Part shown: one piece after another, positions 34,952-44,822 of the stretch
Layout of the letters: the number at the start of each line of letters is the position of its first letter
Numbering within the stretch: the stretch's first letter is position 1
Origin: Gorillibacterium timonense
GTDB taxonomy: Bacteria; Bacillota; Bacilli; Paenibacillales; NBRC-103111
DNA: 64,000 nt
Direction: 5' to 3'
Assembly: GCF_001457415.1 (NCBI RefSeq)
Contig: NZ_LN881722.1
Location: 62,001 to 126,000, forward strand
Position numbers and translations under genes: made by a program
Notes under the pieces: model-generated
Told to the model about the DNA's origin: nothing
Databases searched by the model: none
Seen by the model: only the letters and a program-made list of their open reading frames with translations

Positions 34952-35776
34952 GTGGTTAATCATAGGCTTCATCGCAACATCCAGTATGGCATTCTGGTGT
35001 TTCTCGGGATTTGCTTTCTGGCTCCTCTCCTGTGGCTCCTCTTCGCTGCCTTCGACCTGAATGCGCGGCAGGGGATCAAAATTCCGAGCTCCTTCTCGTT
35101 GGCTAACTTTTCAGCGGTGCTGGGGGATACCGGCAATATCCGCTCCTTTGGCGTCGGGCTTTTGCTCTCGGGGGGACAGGCCATCCTGGTTGTCGTCGTC
35201 TCCATTCTGGCCGCGTACCCGCTGTCTCGATATGAGATGAGGTTCAAGAAGAGCTTTCTGCTGAGCATCCTCTTTATGACGTCTCTGCCGATCACCGCCG
35301 TTATGGTGCCTGTATTTCAAATGTTCTTGTACTTCAAGCTGCAGAACTCCATCTTCGCAACGATGCTGTTCCTGACTTCCTCCTCCCTGCCGTACGGTAT
35401 CTGGATGATGAAAAATTTCATGGATTCCGTTCCGATCGACTTGGAGGAATCGGCATGGATCGACGGAACCTCCGTATGGGGCGGCTTGCGTAAAATTGTC
35501 GCTCCCCTGATGCTGCCGGGGATCGCCACGATCGCGATCTTTACCTTCTCCGGCAGCTGGGGCAACTTCTTTGTTCCGTATATTTTACTGCAAACGCCGG
35601 AAAAACTGCCTGCTTCCGTCACCATCTATCAATTCTTTGGAAGCCACGGGATGGTGGAATACGGTCGGCTCGCGGCGTTCTCGCTGCTCTACACCATGCC
35701 CTCCGTTGTGCTGTACATTTTCTCCCAGCGCTACATGTCCAAAGGCTTTAGCATGGGCGGAGCGACCAAGGGATAA
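34952..35776 (+). CDS. Sugar ABC transporter permease (MalG-like)
   Basis: This 274-residue membrane protein with six helices carries the EAA loop SVPIDLEESAWIDGTSVWGG and a cytoplasmic C terminus typical of MalG (SQRYMSKGFSMGG). It starts at GTG 34952, 21 bases after the preceding stop, and forms the channel with that protein. Confidence 0.92.
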   Translation: MVNHRLHRNIQYGILVFLGICFLAPLLWLLFAAFDLNARQGIKIPSSFSLANFSAVLGDTGNIRSFGVGLLLSGGQAILVVVVSILAAYPLSRYEMRFKKSFLLSILFMTSLPITAVMVPVFQMFLYFKLQNSIFATMLFLTSSSLPYGIWMMKNFMDSVPIDLEESAWIDGTSVWGGLRKIVAPLMLPGIATIAIFTFSGSWGNFFVPYILLQTPEKLPASVTIYQFFGSHGMVEYGRLAAFSLLYTMPSVVLYIFSQRYMSKGFSMGGATKG

Positions 35777-35826
35777 GAGCATCGGAAATACGGGCCGACA
35801 TGGCTCGATCGAAGGAGTGGAACCGC

Positions 35827-38637
35827 ATGACCAAGAAAAAAACTGCGCATGTCATCTCGCATACCCACTGGGATCGCGAGTGGTACATGCCTTATGAATA
35901 TCATCATGCCTTGCTGATCGAGCTGGTGGACACCTTGCTCGATACGCTGGATCGGGACCCGGACTACCGCTATTTCCACTTGGATGGGCAGACGATTGTC
36001 CGCGAGGACTATTTACAGATCCGCCCCGATCAGCAAGAACGGTTGGACCGTTATATCCGCGAAGGGCGAATTCATTTCGGGCCTTGGTATGTGCTGCAGG
36101 ATGAATTTCTGACGAGCAGCGAAGCGAACCTGCGGAATCTGCTGATCGGCCACCGGGACGCGAAGCCGTTCGGCATCATCTCCAAGACCGGTTATTTCCC
36201 CGATTCGTTCGGGAATATGGGACAGGCCCCGCAAATTTTGCAGCAGGCTGACATCGATAACGCCGTCTTCGGGCGGGGCGTCAAGCCTACCGGGTTCAAC
36301 AATACGGTGGGGGAAGCGGACAGCTACGAGTCGCCTTATTCCGAGATGATCTGGCGTGCTCCGGACGGGTCGGAGGTGCTCGGCGTTCTGTTTGCCAATT
36401 GGTATTGCAACGGGATGGAGGTCCCCGCCGATGCGGCGGCCGCGAAAACCTACTGGGACAAAAACCTGGCGGATGCGGAGCGGTTCGCTTCTACGCCGCA
36501 TTTGCTCTTCATGAACGGCTGCGATCATCAGCCGATTCAGACGGATCTGTCGGAGGCTCTTCGCACCGCGTCCGAGCTGTACCCGGATGTAGACTTCGTT
36601 CACTCTAATTTTGACGAGTATCTGCTAGCGCTGCGATCGGAGCTTCCGAACGACCTCGTCACCATCGAAGGGGAGCTTCGCAGCCAGCATACGGACGGAT
36701 GGGGAACGCTCGTCAATACGGCTTCCGCCCGCGTCTACCTGAAGCAGTTGAACCAGCGCGCTCAGACTCTGCTTGAGAAGGTAGCTGAACCGCTTGCAGC
36801 GCTTGCTCAGCAGACCGTGGGGAAGGCTTATCCGCATCATCTGTTGACCTATGCTTGGAAGACGCTGATGCAGAATCATCCTCATGACAGCATTTGCGGC
36901 TGCAGCGTCGATGAAGTGCATCGAGAAATGATTACCCGCTTCGCCAAGAGCATCCAGATGACCGAGACGATTGTGGCCCAAAGCGCGGAAGCCATCGCGG
37001 GGAAGATCGCTACGGGCGCGGTTGTGGCGTGGGGAGAGGAAGCGATCCCGTTCACCGTCTTCAATACGAGCGGCTGGAAGCGCAGCGGCACTGTTGAAGT
37101 CGAGCTGATCGTGGCGAGAAAGTATTTTCCGGAGGGGCCGAATCCACAGGCGCTTGCTAGAGAGCTGGAGCACGAGCCGCTTCCCGGCTATCAGGTGCTG
37201 GACGAAGCAGGCTGCGTTTATCCGGCCCGCATCGAAGACCTCGGCGCCCATTTCGGCTATGACCTGCCGAAGGATCGCTTCCGCCAGCCGTATATGGCGC
37301 GCAAGGTGCGGGTAACGCTTCCCGTTGCCGAAGTAGCTGAGCTCGGCTATCGCACGTATGCCCTCGTTCCCGAACGGGAAGGCGCTCGCGAACAGGCTGC
37401 GCTTGATCTCGTTACCGTGCAGGGCATGACCATGGAGAATGAGAAGCTGCGCGTGGAAGTGGCGGACAACGGAACCGTTACAGTAACGGACAAGCCATCC
37501 GGAGCGGCCTATCCCGGCCTGAACGGATATGAGAATACCGGAGATATCGGCAACGAATATGTTTACCGTCAACCGGACGGCGAGCAGGCGCTCACGACCG
37601 AGCAGTTGAAAGCGGAGCTGCGTGTGGTGGAGCAAACTCTTTATCGCGCCGTCATCGAGAGTGTTCTTCGCTGGGAGATTCCGGAGAGCGCGGGAGAACG
37701 GTTCCTTCAAGAGAAGCGCGAGATGGTTCCTTTCACGGAGCGCAAGGCTCAGCGCTCGGACCGCCTCGTTCCGCTCGTGCTGACAACCCGTTACACCCTC
37801 GAATCGGGCAGCGGCCTGCTTCAGGTCAAGACGAGCTTCAACAACCAAGCGAAGGATCATCGCCTGCGGGCGCTGTTCCCGACAAACCGACAGGCGGAGC
37901 ATCATTACGCCGATTCGATCTTTGAAGTGGCGAAACGCAGCAATGTCCCGGCAAAGGAATGGACGAACCCGAGCAATGCTCAGCATCAGCAGGCGTTCGT
38001 GCATGTGACGGACGGAACCGACGGGCTGGTTGTCGCTAACAAAGGCTTAAACGAGTATGAAGTGCTTCGCGACGGCAAGAACACGATCGCCTTGACCCTT
38101 CTGCGCGCCTCCTCGGAGCTGGGCGATTGGGGCGTATTCGAAACACCTGAAGCGCAATGCTTGGGCGAGCAGGTGGTGGAATACGCCATCATCCCTCATC
38201 ATGGAGATGCAGCCGAGTCGGGGGCGTATGCACTCGCTTACCAATATCAAATTCCGTGGACCAGCGTCCAATCCGGCCAATTTGCCGCCGCCGCAACGCT
38301 GTGGAAATCCGGGAACGGGAAGGTCGGAACTGCCACCGCTTCCGGTGCGGTTGAAGCAACCCTTCCTGTGTCCGCACAGGCGCTGAGCTGGAATGCGGAG
38401 CATTCGCCGCTGGCGTTCTCCTCGTTTAAGATCGCGGAGGAGACGGGGGATCTCGTGGCGCGTTGGTACAACATTGGCTCGGCTTCGGTCAAGCTGGAAG
38501 CTGCGCTGCCCTTTGAAGCCGCCGCCGTTTACGAAAGCGACGTGCTGGAGCGCCGCCGCGCGGAGCTGCCCTCCGCTGAGCTGGACGTCGCAGGCTACAA
38601 AATCGTGACGCTCGCCTTCCGCATGTCCGCTAAGTGA
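35827..38637 (+). CDS. GH38 alpha-mannosidase
   Basis: This 936-residue enzyme belongs to family GH38. The N-terminal barrel shows HVISHTHWDREWYMP (zinc ligands His12/His14 region and Asp16), FPDSFGNMGQAPQIL with the likely nucleophile Asp126, and NHPHDSICGCSVDEVHREM. A middle helical domain and C-terminal beta-sandwich domains (from about 520) follow. No signal peptide is present. GAAGGAG supports the ATG at 35827 over one at 35800. Together with GH125 it should strip alpha-mannosyl residues of several linkages inside the cell. Confidence 0.92.
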   Translation: MTKKKTAHVISHTHWDREWYMPYEYHHALLIELVDTLLDTLDRDPDYRYFHLDGQTIVREDYLQIRPDQQERLDRYIREGRIHFGPWYVLQDEFLTSSEANLRNLLIGHRDAKPFGIISKTGYFPDSFGNMGQAPQILQQADIDNAVFGRGVKPTGFNNTVGEADSYESPYSEMIWRAPDGSEVLGVLFANWYCNGMEVPADAAAAKTYWDKNLADAERFASTPHLLFMNGCDHQPIQTDLSEALRTASELYPDVDFVHSNFDEYLLALRSELPNDLVTIEGELRSQHTDGWGTLVNTASARVYLKQLNQRAQTLLEKVAEPLAALAQQTVGKAYPHHLLTYAWKTLMQNHPHDSICGCSVDEVHREMITRFAKSIQMTETIVAQSAEAIAGKIATGAVVAWGEEAIPFTVFNTSGWKRSGTVEVELIVARKYFPEGPNPQALARELEHEPLPGYQVLDEAGCVYPARIEDLGAHFGYDLPKDRFRQPYMARKVRVTLPVAEVAELGYRTYALVPEREGAREQAALDLVTVQGMTMENEKLRVEVADNGTVTVTDKPSGAAYPGLNGYENTGDIGNEYVYRQPDGEQALTTEQLKAELRVVEQTLYRAVIESVLRWEIPESAGERFLQEKREMVPFTERKAQRSDRLVPLVLTTRYTLESGSGLLQVKTSFNNQAKDHRLRALFPTNRQAEHHYADSIFEVAKRSNVPAKEWTNPSNAQHQQAFVHVTDGTDGLVVANKGLNEYEVLRDGKNTIALTLLRASSELGDWGVFETPEAQCLGEQVVEYAIIPHHGDAAESGAYALAYQYQIPWTSVQSGQFAAAATLWKSGNGKVGTATASGAVEATLPVSAQALSWNAEHSPLAFSSFKIAEETGDLVARWYNIGSASVKLEAALPFEAAAVYESDVLERRRAELPSAELDVAGYKIVTLAFRMSAK

Positions 38638-39116
38638 ACGAACAACAACAACAACATGCTGCTCTGTCCGTATATACTCTCTGAACGTCCGACTTTGATC
38701 GGGTGGCTACGATAGAAAGTTGCGACAATTGGCCAAGGAACCCGGTTGACGGGATGGGGAGACAGACCCTTCCGCACACGTCAAGTAAAAGCAGCCTGCT
38801 CTCTCGGGAGACAGGCTGCTTTTGTCAGCTGCGCAGCGGGTTCGGCGAATGAAGCAGTGGATCTTGCTGCTTTCACCTGGTTTCTGCAAGATTCACCCCT
38901 TGGGAGAGAACGCCTTGTGCGTATAGGGGATCGATAGGGCTCGATAGGGCTTGATACAGCGCACTTCACTTTCCCGCTTAGCATTTTTTTCGCTTAAGTG
39001 GGGTATGCTTATGAAGATTGCCGTCTCTTGGGTTTCGCTCAACCAGTTGAAGGACTTCACAGAGTTTTAATTTTTCCTTCACGGTAGCTTCATGAACAAA
39101 GTTTCCATTTGTGATA
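38638..39116. other. Intergenic region with terminator and short tandem repeat
   Basis: Between the mannosidase and ahpC there is no convincing gene. The region holds a strong terminator at 38787. A 10-base tandem repeat TCGATAGGGC occurs at 38931-38940 and 38941-38950, flanked by degenerate copies. Confidence 0.5.
38787..38824 (+). terminator. Terminator of the mannoside operon
   Basis: AAAAGCAGCCTG pairs with CAGGCTGCTTTT around a 13-base loop that contains its own small hairpin (TCTC/GAGA). Confidence 0.8.
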
Positions 39117-39131
39117 TTATTCTTTATATAA
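39102..39131 (+). promoter_or_regulatory. Promoter of ahpCF with a degenerate PerR-like box
   Basis: TTTCCA (39102-39107) and TATATA (39125-39130), 17 bases apart, could be the promoter. TTATTCTTTATATAA (39117-39131) matches the PerR box TTATAATnATTATAA at about 10 of 14 defined positions and covers the -10. PerR control is expected for ahpCF in Bacilli, but this site is weak. Confidence 0.4.
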
Positions 39132-39163
39132 AGTTAAAATCACACTAAGGAGGAAAAATCATT

Positions 39164-39727
39164 ATGTCTCTGATTGGAAAAGAAGTACTCCCGTTTAAAG
39201 CATCTGCCTACAACAACGGTAAGTTTGTCGACCTCACCGAGGCTGACTTCAAGGGCAAGTGGAGCGTCGTTTGCTTCTACCCGGCCGACTTCACCTTCGT
39301 CTGCCCGACGGAGCTTGAAGACCTCCAGAACCAATACGAAACCCTCAAAGGACTTGGCGTTGAAGTGTACTCCGTTTCGACTGATACCCACTTCACGCAC
39401 AAAGCCTGGCATGACAGCTCGGAAGCGATCGGCAAAATCACCTATACGATGATCGGCGACCCGTCCCATACGCTGTCCCGTAACTTCGATGTCCTGATCG
39501 AAGAAGACGGCCTGGCAGACCGCGGCACGTTCATCATCGACCCGGACGGCGTCATTCAAGCTCTTGAAATCAATGCCGGCGGCATCGGCCGCGACGCCAG
39601 CACTCTGGTGAACAAGATTAAAGCCGCACAATATGTTCGGACCAATCCCGGTGAAGTATGCCCGGCCAAATGGCAAGAAGGCGGCGCTACCCTGAAGCCG
39701 AGCCTGGATCTTGTAGGAAAGATTTAA
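39164..39727 (+). CDS. ahpC: Alkyl hydroperoxide reductase subunit C (2-Cys peroxiredoxin)
   Basis: This 187-residue typical 2-Cys peroxiredoxin has the peroxidatic cysteine 47 in DFTFVCPTE and the resolving cysteine 166 in GEVCPAKW. It reduces hydrogen peroxide and organic hydroperoxides using electrons from AhpF, encoded 13 bases downstream. AAGGAGG lies ten bases before the ATG. Length and motifs fit the family exactly. Confidence 0.97.
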   Translation: MSLIGKEVLPFKASAYNNGKFVDLTEADFKGKWSVVCFYPADFTFVCPTELEDLQNQYETLKGLGVEVYSVSTDTHFTHKAWHDSSEAIGKITYTMIGDPSHTLSRNFDVLIEEDGLADRGTFIIDPDGVIQALEINAGGIGRDASTLVNKIKAAQYVRTNPGEVCPAKWQEGGATLKPSLDLVGKI

Positions 39728-39740
39728 GGAGCGAACCCTT

Positions 39741-41273
39741 ATGGCATTGGATGCAGATATTAAAGCCCAACTGGCTCAATACCTGCAGCTTCTCGAGGGG
39801 GATGTCCTCCTCAAAGTGAGCGCAGGTACGGATGCCGTGTCCGCGGAGATGCTGGCTCTCGTCGAAGAGATCGCTGGCATGTCTCCCCGGATCACGGTGG
39901 AAAAGGCCTCGTTGCCCAAAACGCCGAGCTTTAGCGTCAATCGCGCAGGTCAAGCGGACAGCGGCATTACCTTTGCCGGCATTCCGCTTGGCCACGAGTT
40001 CACGTCCTTGGTGCTCGCCCTGCTGCAAGTAAGCGGCAGGCCGCCCAAGGTGGAGCAGAAGGTCATCGATCAGATCAAAGCCATTCGCGGCGAGTATCAC
40101 TTCGAGACGTATGTCAGCCTGAGCTGCCATAACTGTCCCGACGTGGTGCAAGCGCTGAACGTGCTGAGCGTGCTGAACCCAGGCATCACCCACACCATGA
40201 TCGACGGCGCGGCCTTTAAGGATGAGGTCGAAAGCAAGAACATCATGGCGGTGCCTTCGGTTTACCTGAACGGAGAATTCTTCAACAGCGGACGTACGTC
40301 CCTCGAAGAAATTCTCGCCAAGCTGGGCAGCCAGCCCGACGCTTCCGAATTGGCGAACAAGGAGCCCTATGACGTGCTCGTCATCGGCGGCGGTCCGGCC
40401 GGCGCGAGCGCGGCGATCTATGCGGCGCGCAAAGGCATCCGCACCGGTATCGTCGCAGAGCGCTTCGGCGGCCAAGTGCTGGACACCTTGGGCATCGAGA
40501 ATTTCATCAGCGTGAAATACACCGAAGGGCCCAAGCTGGCGGCAAGCCTCGAAGAGCATGTGAACGAATACGGCGTCGATGTGATGAAGGTCCAGCGCGC
40601 CAAGCGTCTGGAAAAGAAAGAGCTCATCGAAGTCGAGCTGGAGAGCGGAGCGGTGCTGAAGAGCAAAACCGTCATCCTCTCGACCGGCGCTCGCTGGCGC
40701 AACGTCGGCGTTCCCGGCGAAGCCGAGTTCAAAAACAAAGGGGTCGCTTACTGCCCCCATTGCGATGGTCCTCTCTTCGCGGGCAAGCATGTTGCGGTTA
40801 TCGGCGGCGGCAACTCTGGCATCGAGGCTGCGATTGACTTGGCCGGTGTCGTGAAACATGTCACCGTTCTGGAATTCCTGCCTGAGCTTAAAGCCGACTC
40901 GGTCCTCCAGGAACGGCTATACAGCCTTCCGAACGTAACGGTTCTGAAGAATGTGCAAACCAAGGAGATCACCGGCACGGATAAAGTGAACGGCATTACG
41001 TATGTGGACCGGGAAACCGGAGCGGAGCATCACACCGAGCTGCAAGGCGTATTCGTGCAGATTGGCCTTGTTCCCAATACCGATTGGTTGGGTGACACGG
41101 TGGAGCGTACCCGCTTTGGCGAGATTGTAGTGGATCGCCACGGCGCAACCAACGTGCCCGGCGTGTTTGCTGCAGGCGACTGTACCAACAGTCCCTTCAA
41201 GCAGATCATCATATCGATGGGATCGGGCGCGACGGCAGCCTTGGGCGCGTTCGATTATCTCATCCGCAATTAA
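39741..41273 (+). CDS. ahpF: Alkyl hydroperoxide reductase subunit F (flavoprotein disulfide reductase)
   Basis: This 510-residue flavoprotein has a double thioredoxin-like N-terminal domain with the redox pair CHNC (Cys129, Cys132). A thioredoxin-reductase-like part follows, with FAD motif [11 protein letters not shown] (about 215), active disulfide CPHC (Cys338, Cys341) and NADH motif [12 protein letters not shown]. It passes electrons from NADH to AhpC. The operon ends in a long terminator at 41339. Confidence 0.97.
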   Translation: MALDADIKAQLAQYLQLLEGDVLLKVSAGTDAVSAEMLALVEEIAGMSPRITVEKASLPKTPSFSVNRAGQADSGITFAGIPLGHEFTSLVLALLQVSGRPPKVEQKVIDQIKAIRGEYHFETYVSLSCHNCPDVVQALNVLSVLNPGITHTMIDGAAFKDEVESKNIMAVPSVYLNGEFFNSGRTSLEEILAKLGSQPDASELANKEPYDVLVIGGGPAGASAAIYAARKGIRTGIVAERFGGQVLDTLGIENFISVKYTEGPKLAASLEEHVNEYGVDVMKVQRAKRLEKKELIEVELESGAVLKSKTVILSTGARWRNVGVPGEAEFKNKGVAYCPHCDGPLFAGKHVAVIGGGNSGIEAAIDLAGVVKHVTVLEFLPELKADSVLQERLYSLPNVTVLKNVQTKEITGTDKVNGITYVDRETGAEHHTELQGVFVQIGLVPNTDWLGDTVERTRFGEIVVDRHGATNVPGVFAAGDCTNSPFKQIIISMGSGATAALGAFDYLIRN

Positions 41274-41338
41274 TGGTATCATCTCGGCGGGCGACTGCGG
41301 CTTCCTTTGCGGAAGCGGTGGTTCGCCTTCCTTACTAT

Positions 41339-41404
41339 GAAGCAGAGGGGCTGGCCCTTAAGCAGGTAAATACCTGCTTGGGTCCAGCCCCTGCTTCAAT
41401 TTTT
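41339..41404 (+). terminator. Long terminator of ahpCF
   Basis: A stem of almost 60 bases: GAAGCAG-GGGGCTGG pairs with CCAGCCCC-TGCTTC, and AAGCAGGTA pairs with TACCTGCTT inside it, followed by a T run. Confidence 0.85.
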
Positions 41405-41738
41405 CTAACGGATGTCGTAGCCGCTATTTAATCGATAGTTGGTGGGGTGAAATTTTAACGGAGATACACGCAGCTAATAGGGGCCAATCGTTGATATTCA
41501 CTCCGAAGTAAGCCAAATAGCTGCGTCCATTTCCGCTACATAAATAAATCTACCTTTATGAGCTCATTAGCGGCAGTAGCTTCCATTAGAATCAAAACTC
41601 GATGCAGCTCGTTAAGGCTGATTTCAGCTCTGTACATGATGTTGGTTTTTACGTACGAGAGTAGGGGTGGCTCGGCTGATTAACAACCATCGGCGTAGGC
41701 AAGCCTCTGCCTTCTTTTCCATATTCCTCCGTCGGGGG
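41405..41738. other. Intergenic region without visible genes
   Basis: This stretch after ahpCF has only short frames with no ribosome sites. I see no convincing RNA structure in it. Confidence 0.45.
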
Positions 41739-41767
41739 TTGACATCAGGCGGCGATTCGCCTATACA
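41739..41767 (+). promoter_or_regulatory. Probable promoter of the LacI-type gene
   Basis: TTGACA (41739-41744) and TATACA (41762-41767) are separated by 17 bases. The leader that follows is about 200 bases and contains three near-copies of GGCAGGTAC between 41813 and 41850. Confidence 0.5.
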
Positions 41768-41971
41768 AAAAGCAAGGAAATGCGCAGCCCGCAGTGGCAG
41801 GAACAAAGGCAGGTACGCGGCGGCAGGTACATCGGCGGCAGGTACAGAGGAAGGTGTCGCTGCAAGCGCAGGAGAGTAAGGATACCGCTACAAGGACAAG
41901 CGGAGCGAATACTCGGGAGACAAAGGGGAGCTCGTGAGGTCTCTCCAGCAGCCGACGAGGAGGATATTCAT

Positions 41972-43126
41972 GTGAAGTGGAAAGCTGATTTGGAGCGCTG
42001 TGCCGACGACGCGCAAACAAGCGAAAGCAGCCGAAAGGAAAACGAACAAGCGAGCCCACAACCGCATTTTCCCGATAAGATAACTCAGCAGGACATCGCC
42101 GCTCGCCTCGGCCTTTCCCTTCACACCGTATCCAAGGCTTTGCGCGGGAGAAGCGGGATGTCCGAGCAGACCCGGCGGGCGGTGTTCCAAACCGCACGGG
42201 AATTGGGCTACCGCACGAAGCAGCAGGAAAACTCGCTCGCCATCGATCGGCTTGAGGTGCAGCCCGGGCAGAGCTGTCGGTTCCTGTTTATCTCTTACGC
42301 CAAAAGCAGCCTCCATCAGCTTCTGTATGACGGACTGGCGGATCGCTTGGCTGAGTTCGGCCACCACTTGAACTGGATCACTTATCCCGATGAGACAACC
42401 GATGAGGCCCGGTTGAACGCGTGGCTGGATGAGCAGGCGGTTCCCTATGTGGACGGCCTGTTCTTGTCCTTCGGCCTTCCGCTGCTCGTGGAGAAGCGCA
42501 TCCTTCAGGTTCCTGTTCCGAAGATTCTGCTGAACTACCCGGAGACGGGGATCGAAGCCGACAGCATCATTTGGGATGTGTATGATGCGATTGCCAAGAG
42601 CGTGCTCACCTTCGTGGAAGCGGGCCACCGCTCCATACTCTATGTCGGGGACATCTACAGCCATCGCGGGTTCCGCCGTCGTTGGCAGGCCTTCAGTGAA
42701 ACCATGAACGACGCCGGGCTTGAGGTGCGTTTGGAGGATCACCTGATCCGGAGCTACTCCACGCAGCAGGAATGGACGAAGGCCTTTGCCGAGCTTTTGA
42801 CGAAGAGAGCCCCTTCCGCCGTGTTATGCTCGATTGAATATATTTTGCCTTGGGTGTACGACGCATGTGCTTCGCTCTCGCTGCAAATTCCGGGAGATGT
42901 ATCTCTGATCAGCCTGGAGACGATCCTTTCGCCTTTGTCCGATGAGGTGACCCACCCGCATTTGCTGGTTAGCAAAACCGGAGAGCGCGCCGCCGACCGG
43001 CTGCTGTGGAGGATCGCGAATCCGCATCTTCCTTACGAGCATATCCGTTTGCAATGCCGCTGGCACGATGGCGGCACGGTGCGGCAGCTTCATAACAAGC
43101 GCAAGCCGGTCATTCGTTGGAACTAA
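41972..43126 (+). CDS. LacI family transcriptional regulator
   Basis: This 384-residue regulator has a LacI headpiece (residues 37-60: ITQQDIAARLGLSLHTVSKALRG) after an unusually long polar N-terminal tail, and a sugar-binding domain with CRFLFISYAKSSLHQLLYDGLADRL and EAGHRSILYVGD. The start is taken at a GTG eight bases after GAGGAGG; the frame is open from 41780, but that part is Arg-rich and unlike protein. It probably controls the oxidoreductase and GH3 genes downstream. Confidence 0.85.
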   Translation: MKWKADLERCADDAQTSESSRKENEQASPQPHFPDKITQQDIAARLGLSLHTVSKALRGRSGMSEQTRRAVFQTARELGYRTKQQENSLAIDRLEVQPGQSCRFLFISYAKSSLHQLLYDGLADRLAEFGHHLNWITYPDETTDEARLNAWLDEQAVPYVDGLFLSFGLPLLVEKRILQVPVPKILLNYPETGIEADSIIWDVYDAIAKSVLTFVEAGHRSILYVGDIYSHRGFRRRWQAFSETMNDAGLEVRLEDHLIRSYSTQQEWTKAFAELLTKRAPSAVLCSIEYILPWVYDACASLSLQIPGDVSLISLETILSPLSDEVTHPHLLVSKTGERAADRLLWRIANPHLPYEHIRLQCRWHDGGTVRQLHNKRKPVIRWN

Positions 43127-43218
43127 ATTTGAACTAGATGCGCAGAAAAGCGTCCGATTATGATGAAGCTGATCCGTTGATCGAAAAGGCCGGTCAAATC
43201 ATGAGGAGGTTGATCCAC

Positions 43219-44487
43219 ATGGAAGCGTATTCTCTTAATCGGAGCGTTCCCCTGCTTGCGGAGGCGGACATTGTCGTCATTGGAGGAGGTCCTGCGGGCA
43301 TTGCTGCGTCGATCGCAGCGGCACGCTGCGGCAAAAAGGTCATTGTGGCCGAACATTCGGGACAGCTTGGCGGTATGGGGACGCTGGCGAATGTGAGTGT
43401 GTTTATGCCCGTTGGCAACGTGACCGGCATCTACCGCGAGATTGTCGAAGAGACCTTGCCGGAGAGTCTGCCCGATTCCCACGACACTTCGATCGCTCCG
43501 CAATACAATCCTTTTCTTCTGCGGCATTATTTCAATGAGAAGCTGGAAAAGGAAAACGTCAAGGTTCTCTTCCATACCACATTCATTAGCGCGGTTAAAG
43601 AACGGGATCGAGTAACGGCGGTCATCGTCCATACCCGCGAAGGCTTGTTTGCCTTGAAGGCGGCTGTCTTCATTGACGGCAGCGGTGACGGTGCTGTGGC
43701 GATCGATGCTGGAGCCGACTATACGACGGGCAGAGAAGAGGACGGCTTGACGCAACCGATGACTCTCATGTTCATGATGCAAAATACGGGAAAACCGGTA
43801 CAACGCAGCCTGCCGGAAGGCTGCTACACGTACAGCTCGGTCGAGGAGCTGCCGCAAGGGCGTCATTTGTATTGGGAGAGGAATTCGGACGGAACAATGC
43901 TCGTGAACATGACCCGGGTGAAAGGAAACGGCTCCAAGGTGGAGGAGGTCAGCTTTGCCGAGAAGGAGTCGCTGCGGCAGGCCTTGTCCGTCGCGGACTA
44001 CTTGCAACGCAATGGCTTTGAGACTTACACCTTGTCGCATATTCCCGGGCAGATCGGAGTGCGGGAGACGAATCAGATCGTCGGCCGCTACACACTGACG
44101 GAGCAGGATATCGTCGAAGGCAGAAGATTCGCGGATGTCGTCGCACAAACCAATTATGAGATCGATATTCACAGCCCGGATGGCAAAAGAGGGACCGACG
44201 AGCGGCGCGTAGACGGCTACGATATCCCGTATCGCTGCATGATTCCCGCGAAGGTCGAAGGCTTGCTGGTGGCGGGGCGCTCGATCTCGGCCACTCATGT
44301 GGCCATGTCCTCGATGCGCGTGCAGGCGACCTGCTTCGCGCTCGGCCAAGCGGCGGGAATTGCCGCTTCCTTAAGCATCGACACCCATTGCCCACTGCCT
44401 GAAGTAAGCATGACGGAGCTACACCGGGAGCTGGGTAAACAGGGAGTGCGCTTGCTGAAAGAAGATGAGCCTGTAGCTTCAAAATAA
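43219..44487 (+). CDS. FAD-dependent oxidoreductase (FAD_oxidored family)
   Basis: This 422-residue flavoprotein has the N-terminal dinucleotide motif [20 protein letters not shown], the segment GGMGTLANVS and a C-terminal FAD segment GLLVAGRSISATHVA. It resembles family PF12831, often found beside glycoside hydrolases in Paenibacillus-type genomes but biochemically poorly known. GAGGAGG precedes the ATG at 43219. It lies between a LacI regulator and a GH3 enzyme, so oxidation of a sugar or glycoside is possible, but this is inference. Confidence 0.75.
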   Translation: MEAYSLNRSVPLLAEADIVVIGGGPAGIAASIAAARCGKKVIVAEHSGQLGGMGTLANVSVFMPVGNVTGIYREIVEETLPESLPDSHDTSIAPQYNPFLLRHYFNEKLEKENVKVLFHTTFISAVKERDRVTAVIVHTREGLFALKAAVFIDGSGDGAVAIDAGADYTTGREEDGLTQPMTLMFMMQNTGKPVQRSLPEGCYTYSSVEELPQGRHLYWERNSDGTMLVNMTRVKGNGSKVEEVSFAEKESLRQALSVADYLQRNGFETYTLSHIPGQIGVRETNQIVGRYTLTEQDIVEGRRFADVVAQTNYEIDIHSPDGKRGTDERRVDGYDIPYRCMIPAKVEGLLVAGRSISATHVAMSSMRVQATCFALGQAAGIAASLSIDTHCPLPEVSMTELHRELGKQGVRLLKEDEPVASK

Positions 44488-44822
44488 AAGGCGGCACGGT
44501 ATCGCCGTCACGGAATCTTGCTCGTGCTCCCCGGGAATCGGATGCGAGTGTGCACTTTGCACAAGACGCTAGGGTAAACCGTTTCCGAGATGACGGTTTA
44601 CCCTGGCTCTTTTGGCTGAACAGTTCCTGAATTTTTCCTTGAAATGGAACCATTGATCGTTCAAAAATCCCGGAAAAGACCTCTAGTTTACCGGTTTGAT
44701 TCTTAAGGGGAAATTCTTTATAGTGAGAGGAATGGGTTCGGGAAAGTAGAGAAAATTCCGCAAGGGATAAGGGCTTTTGACAGAACCGCTAAACATTGAA
44801 ATGACAACAGGGAGAGAGTTCA
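44488..44822. other. Intergenic region before the GH3 gene
   Basis: This gap holds the hairpin at 44571 and probably a promoter for the GH3 gene. No coding frame or defined operator is visible. Confidence 0.4.
44571..44613 (+). terminator. Hairpin after the oxidoreductase gene
   Basis: AGGGTAAACCGT pairs perfectly with ACGGTTTACCCT around a ten-base loop, followed by a broken T tract (GGCTCTTTT). It is a probable but suboptimal terminator. Confidence 0.55.

Noticed and set aside
36625-38004. Long minus-strand frame (459 codons) opposite the GH38 gene
   Set aside because: The plus-strand mannosidase is unmistakable; the antisense frame has no family features.
41813-41850. Tandem GGCAGGTAC copies as a possible array
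   Set aside because: Only three imperfect copies exist in an untranslated leader, too few to support a defined element.
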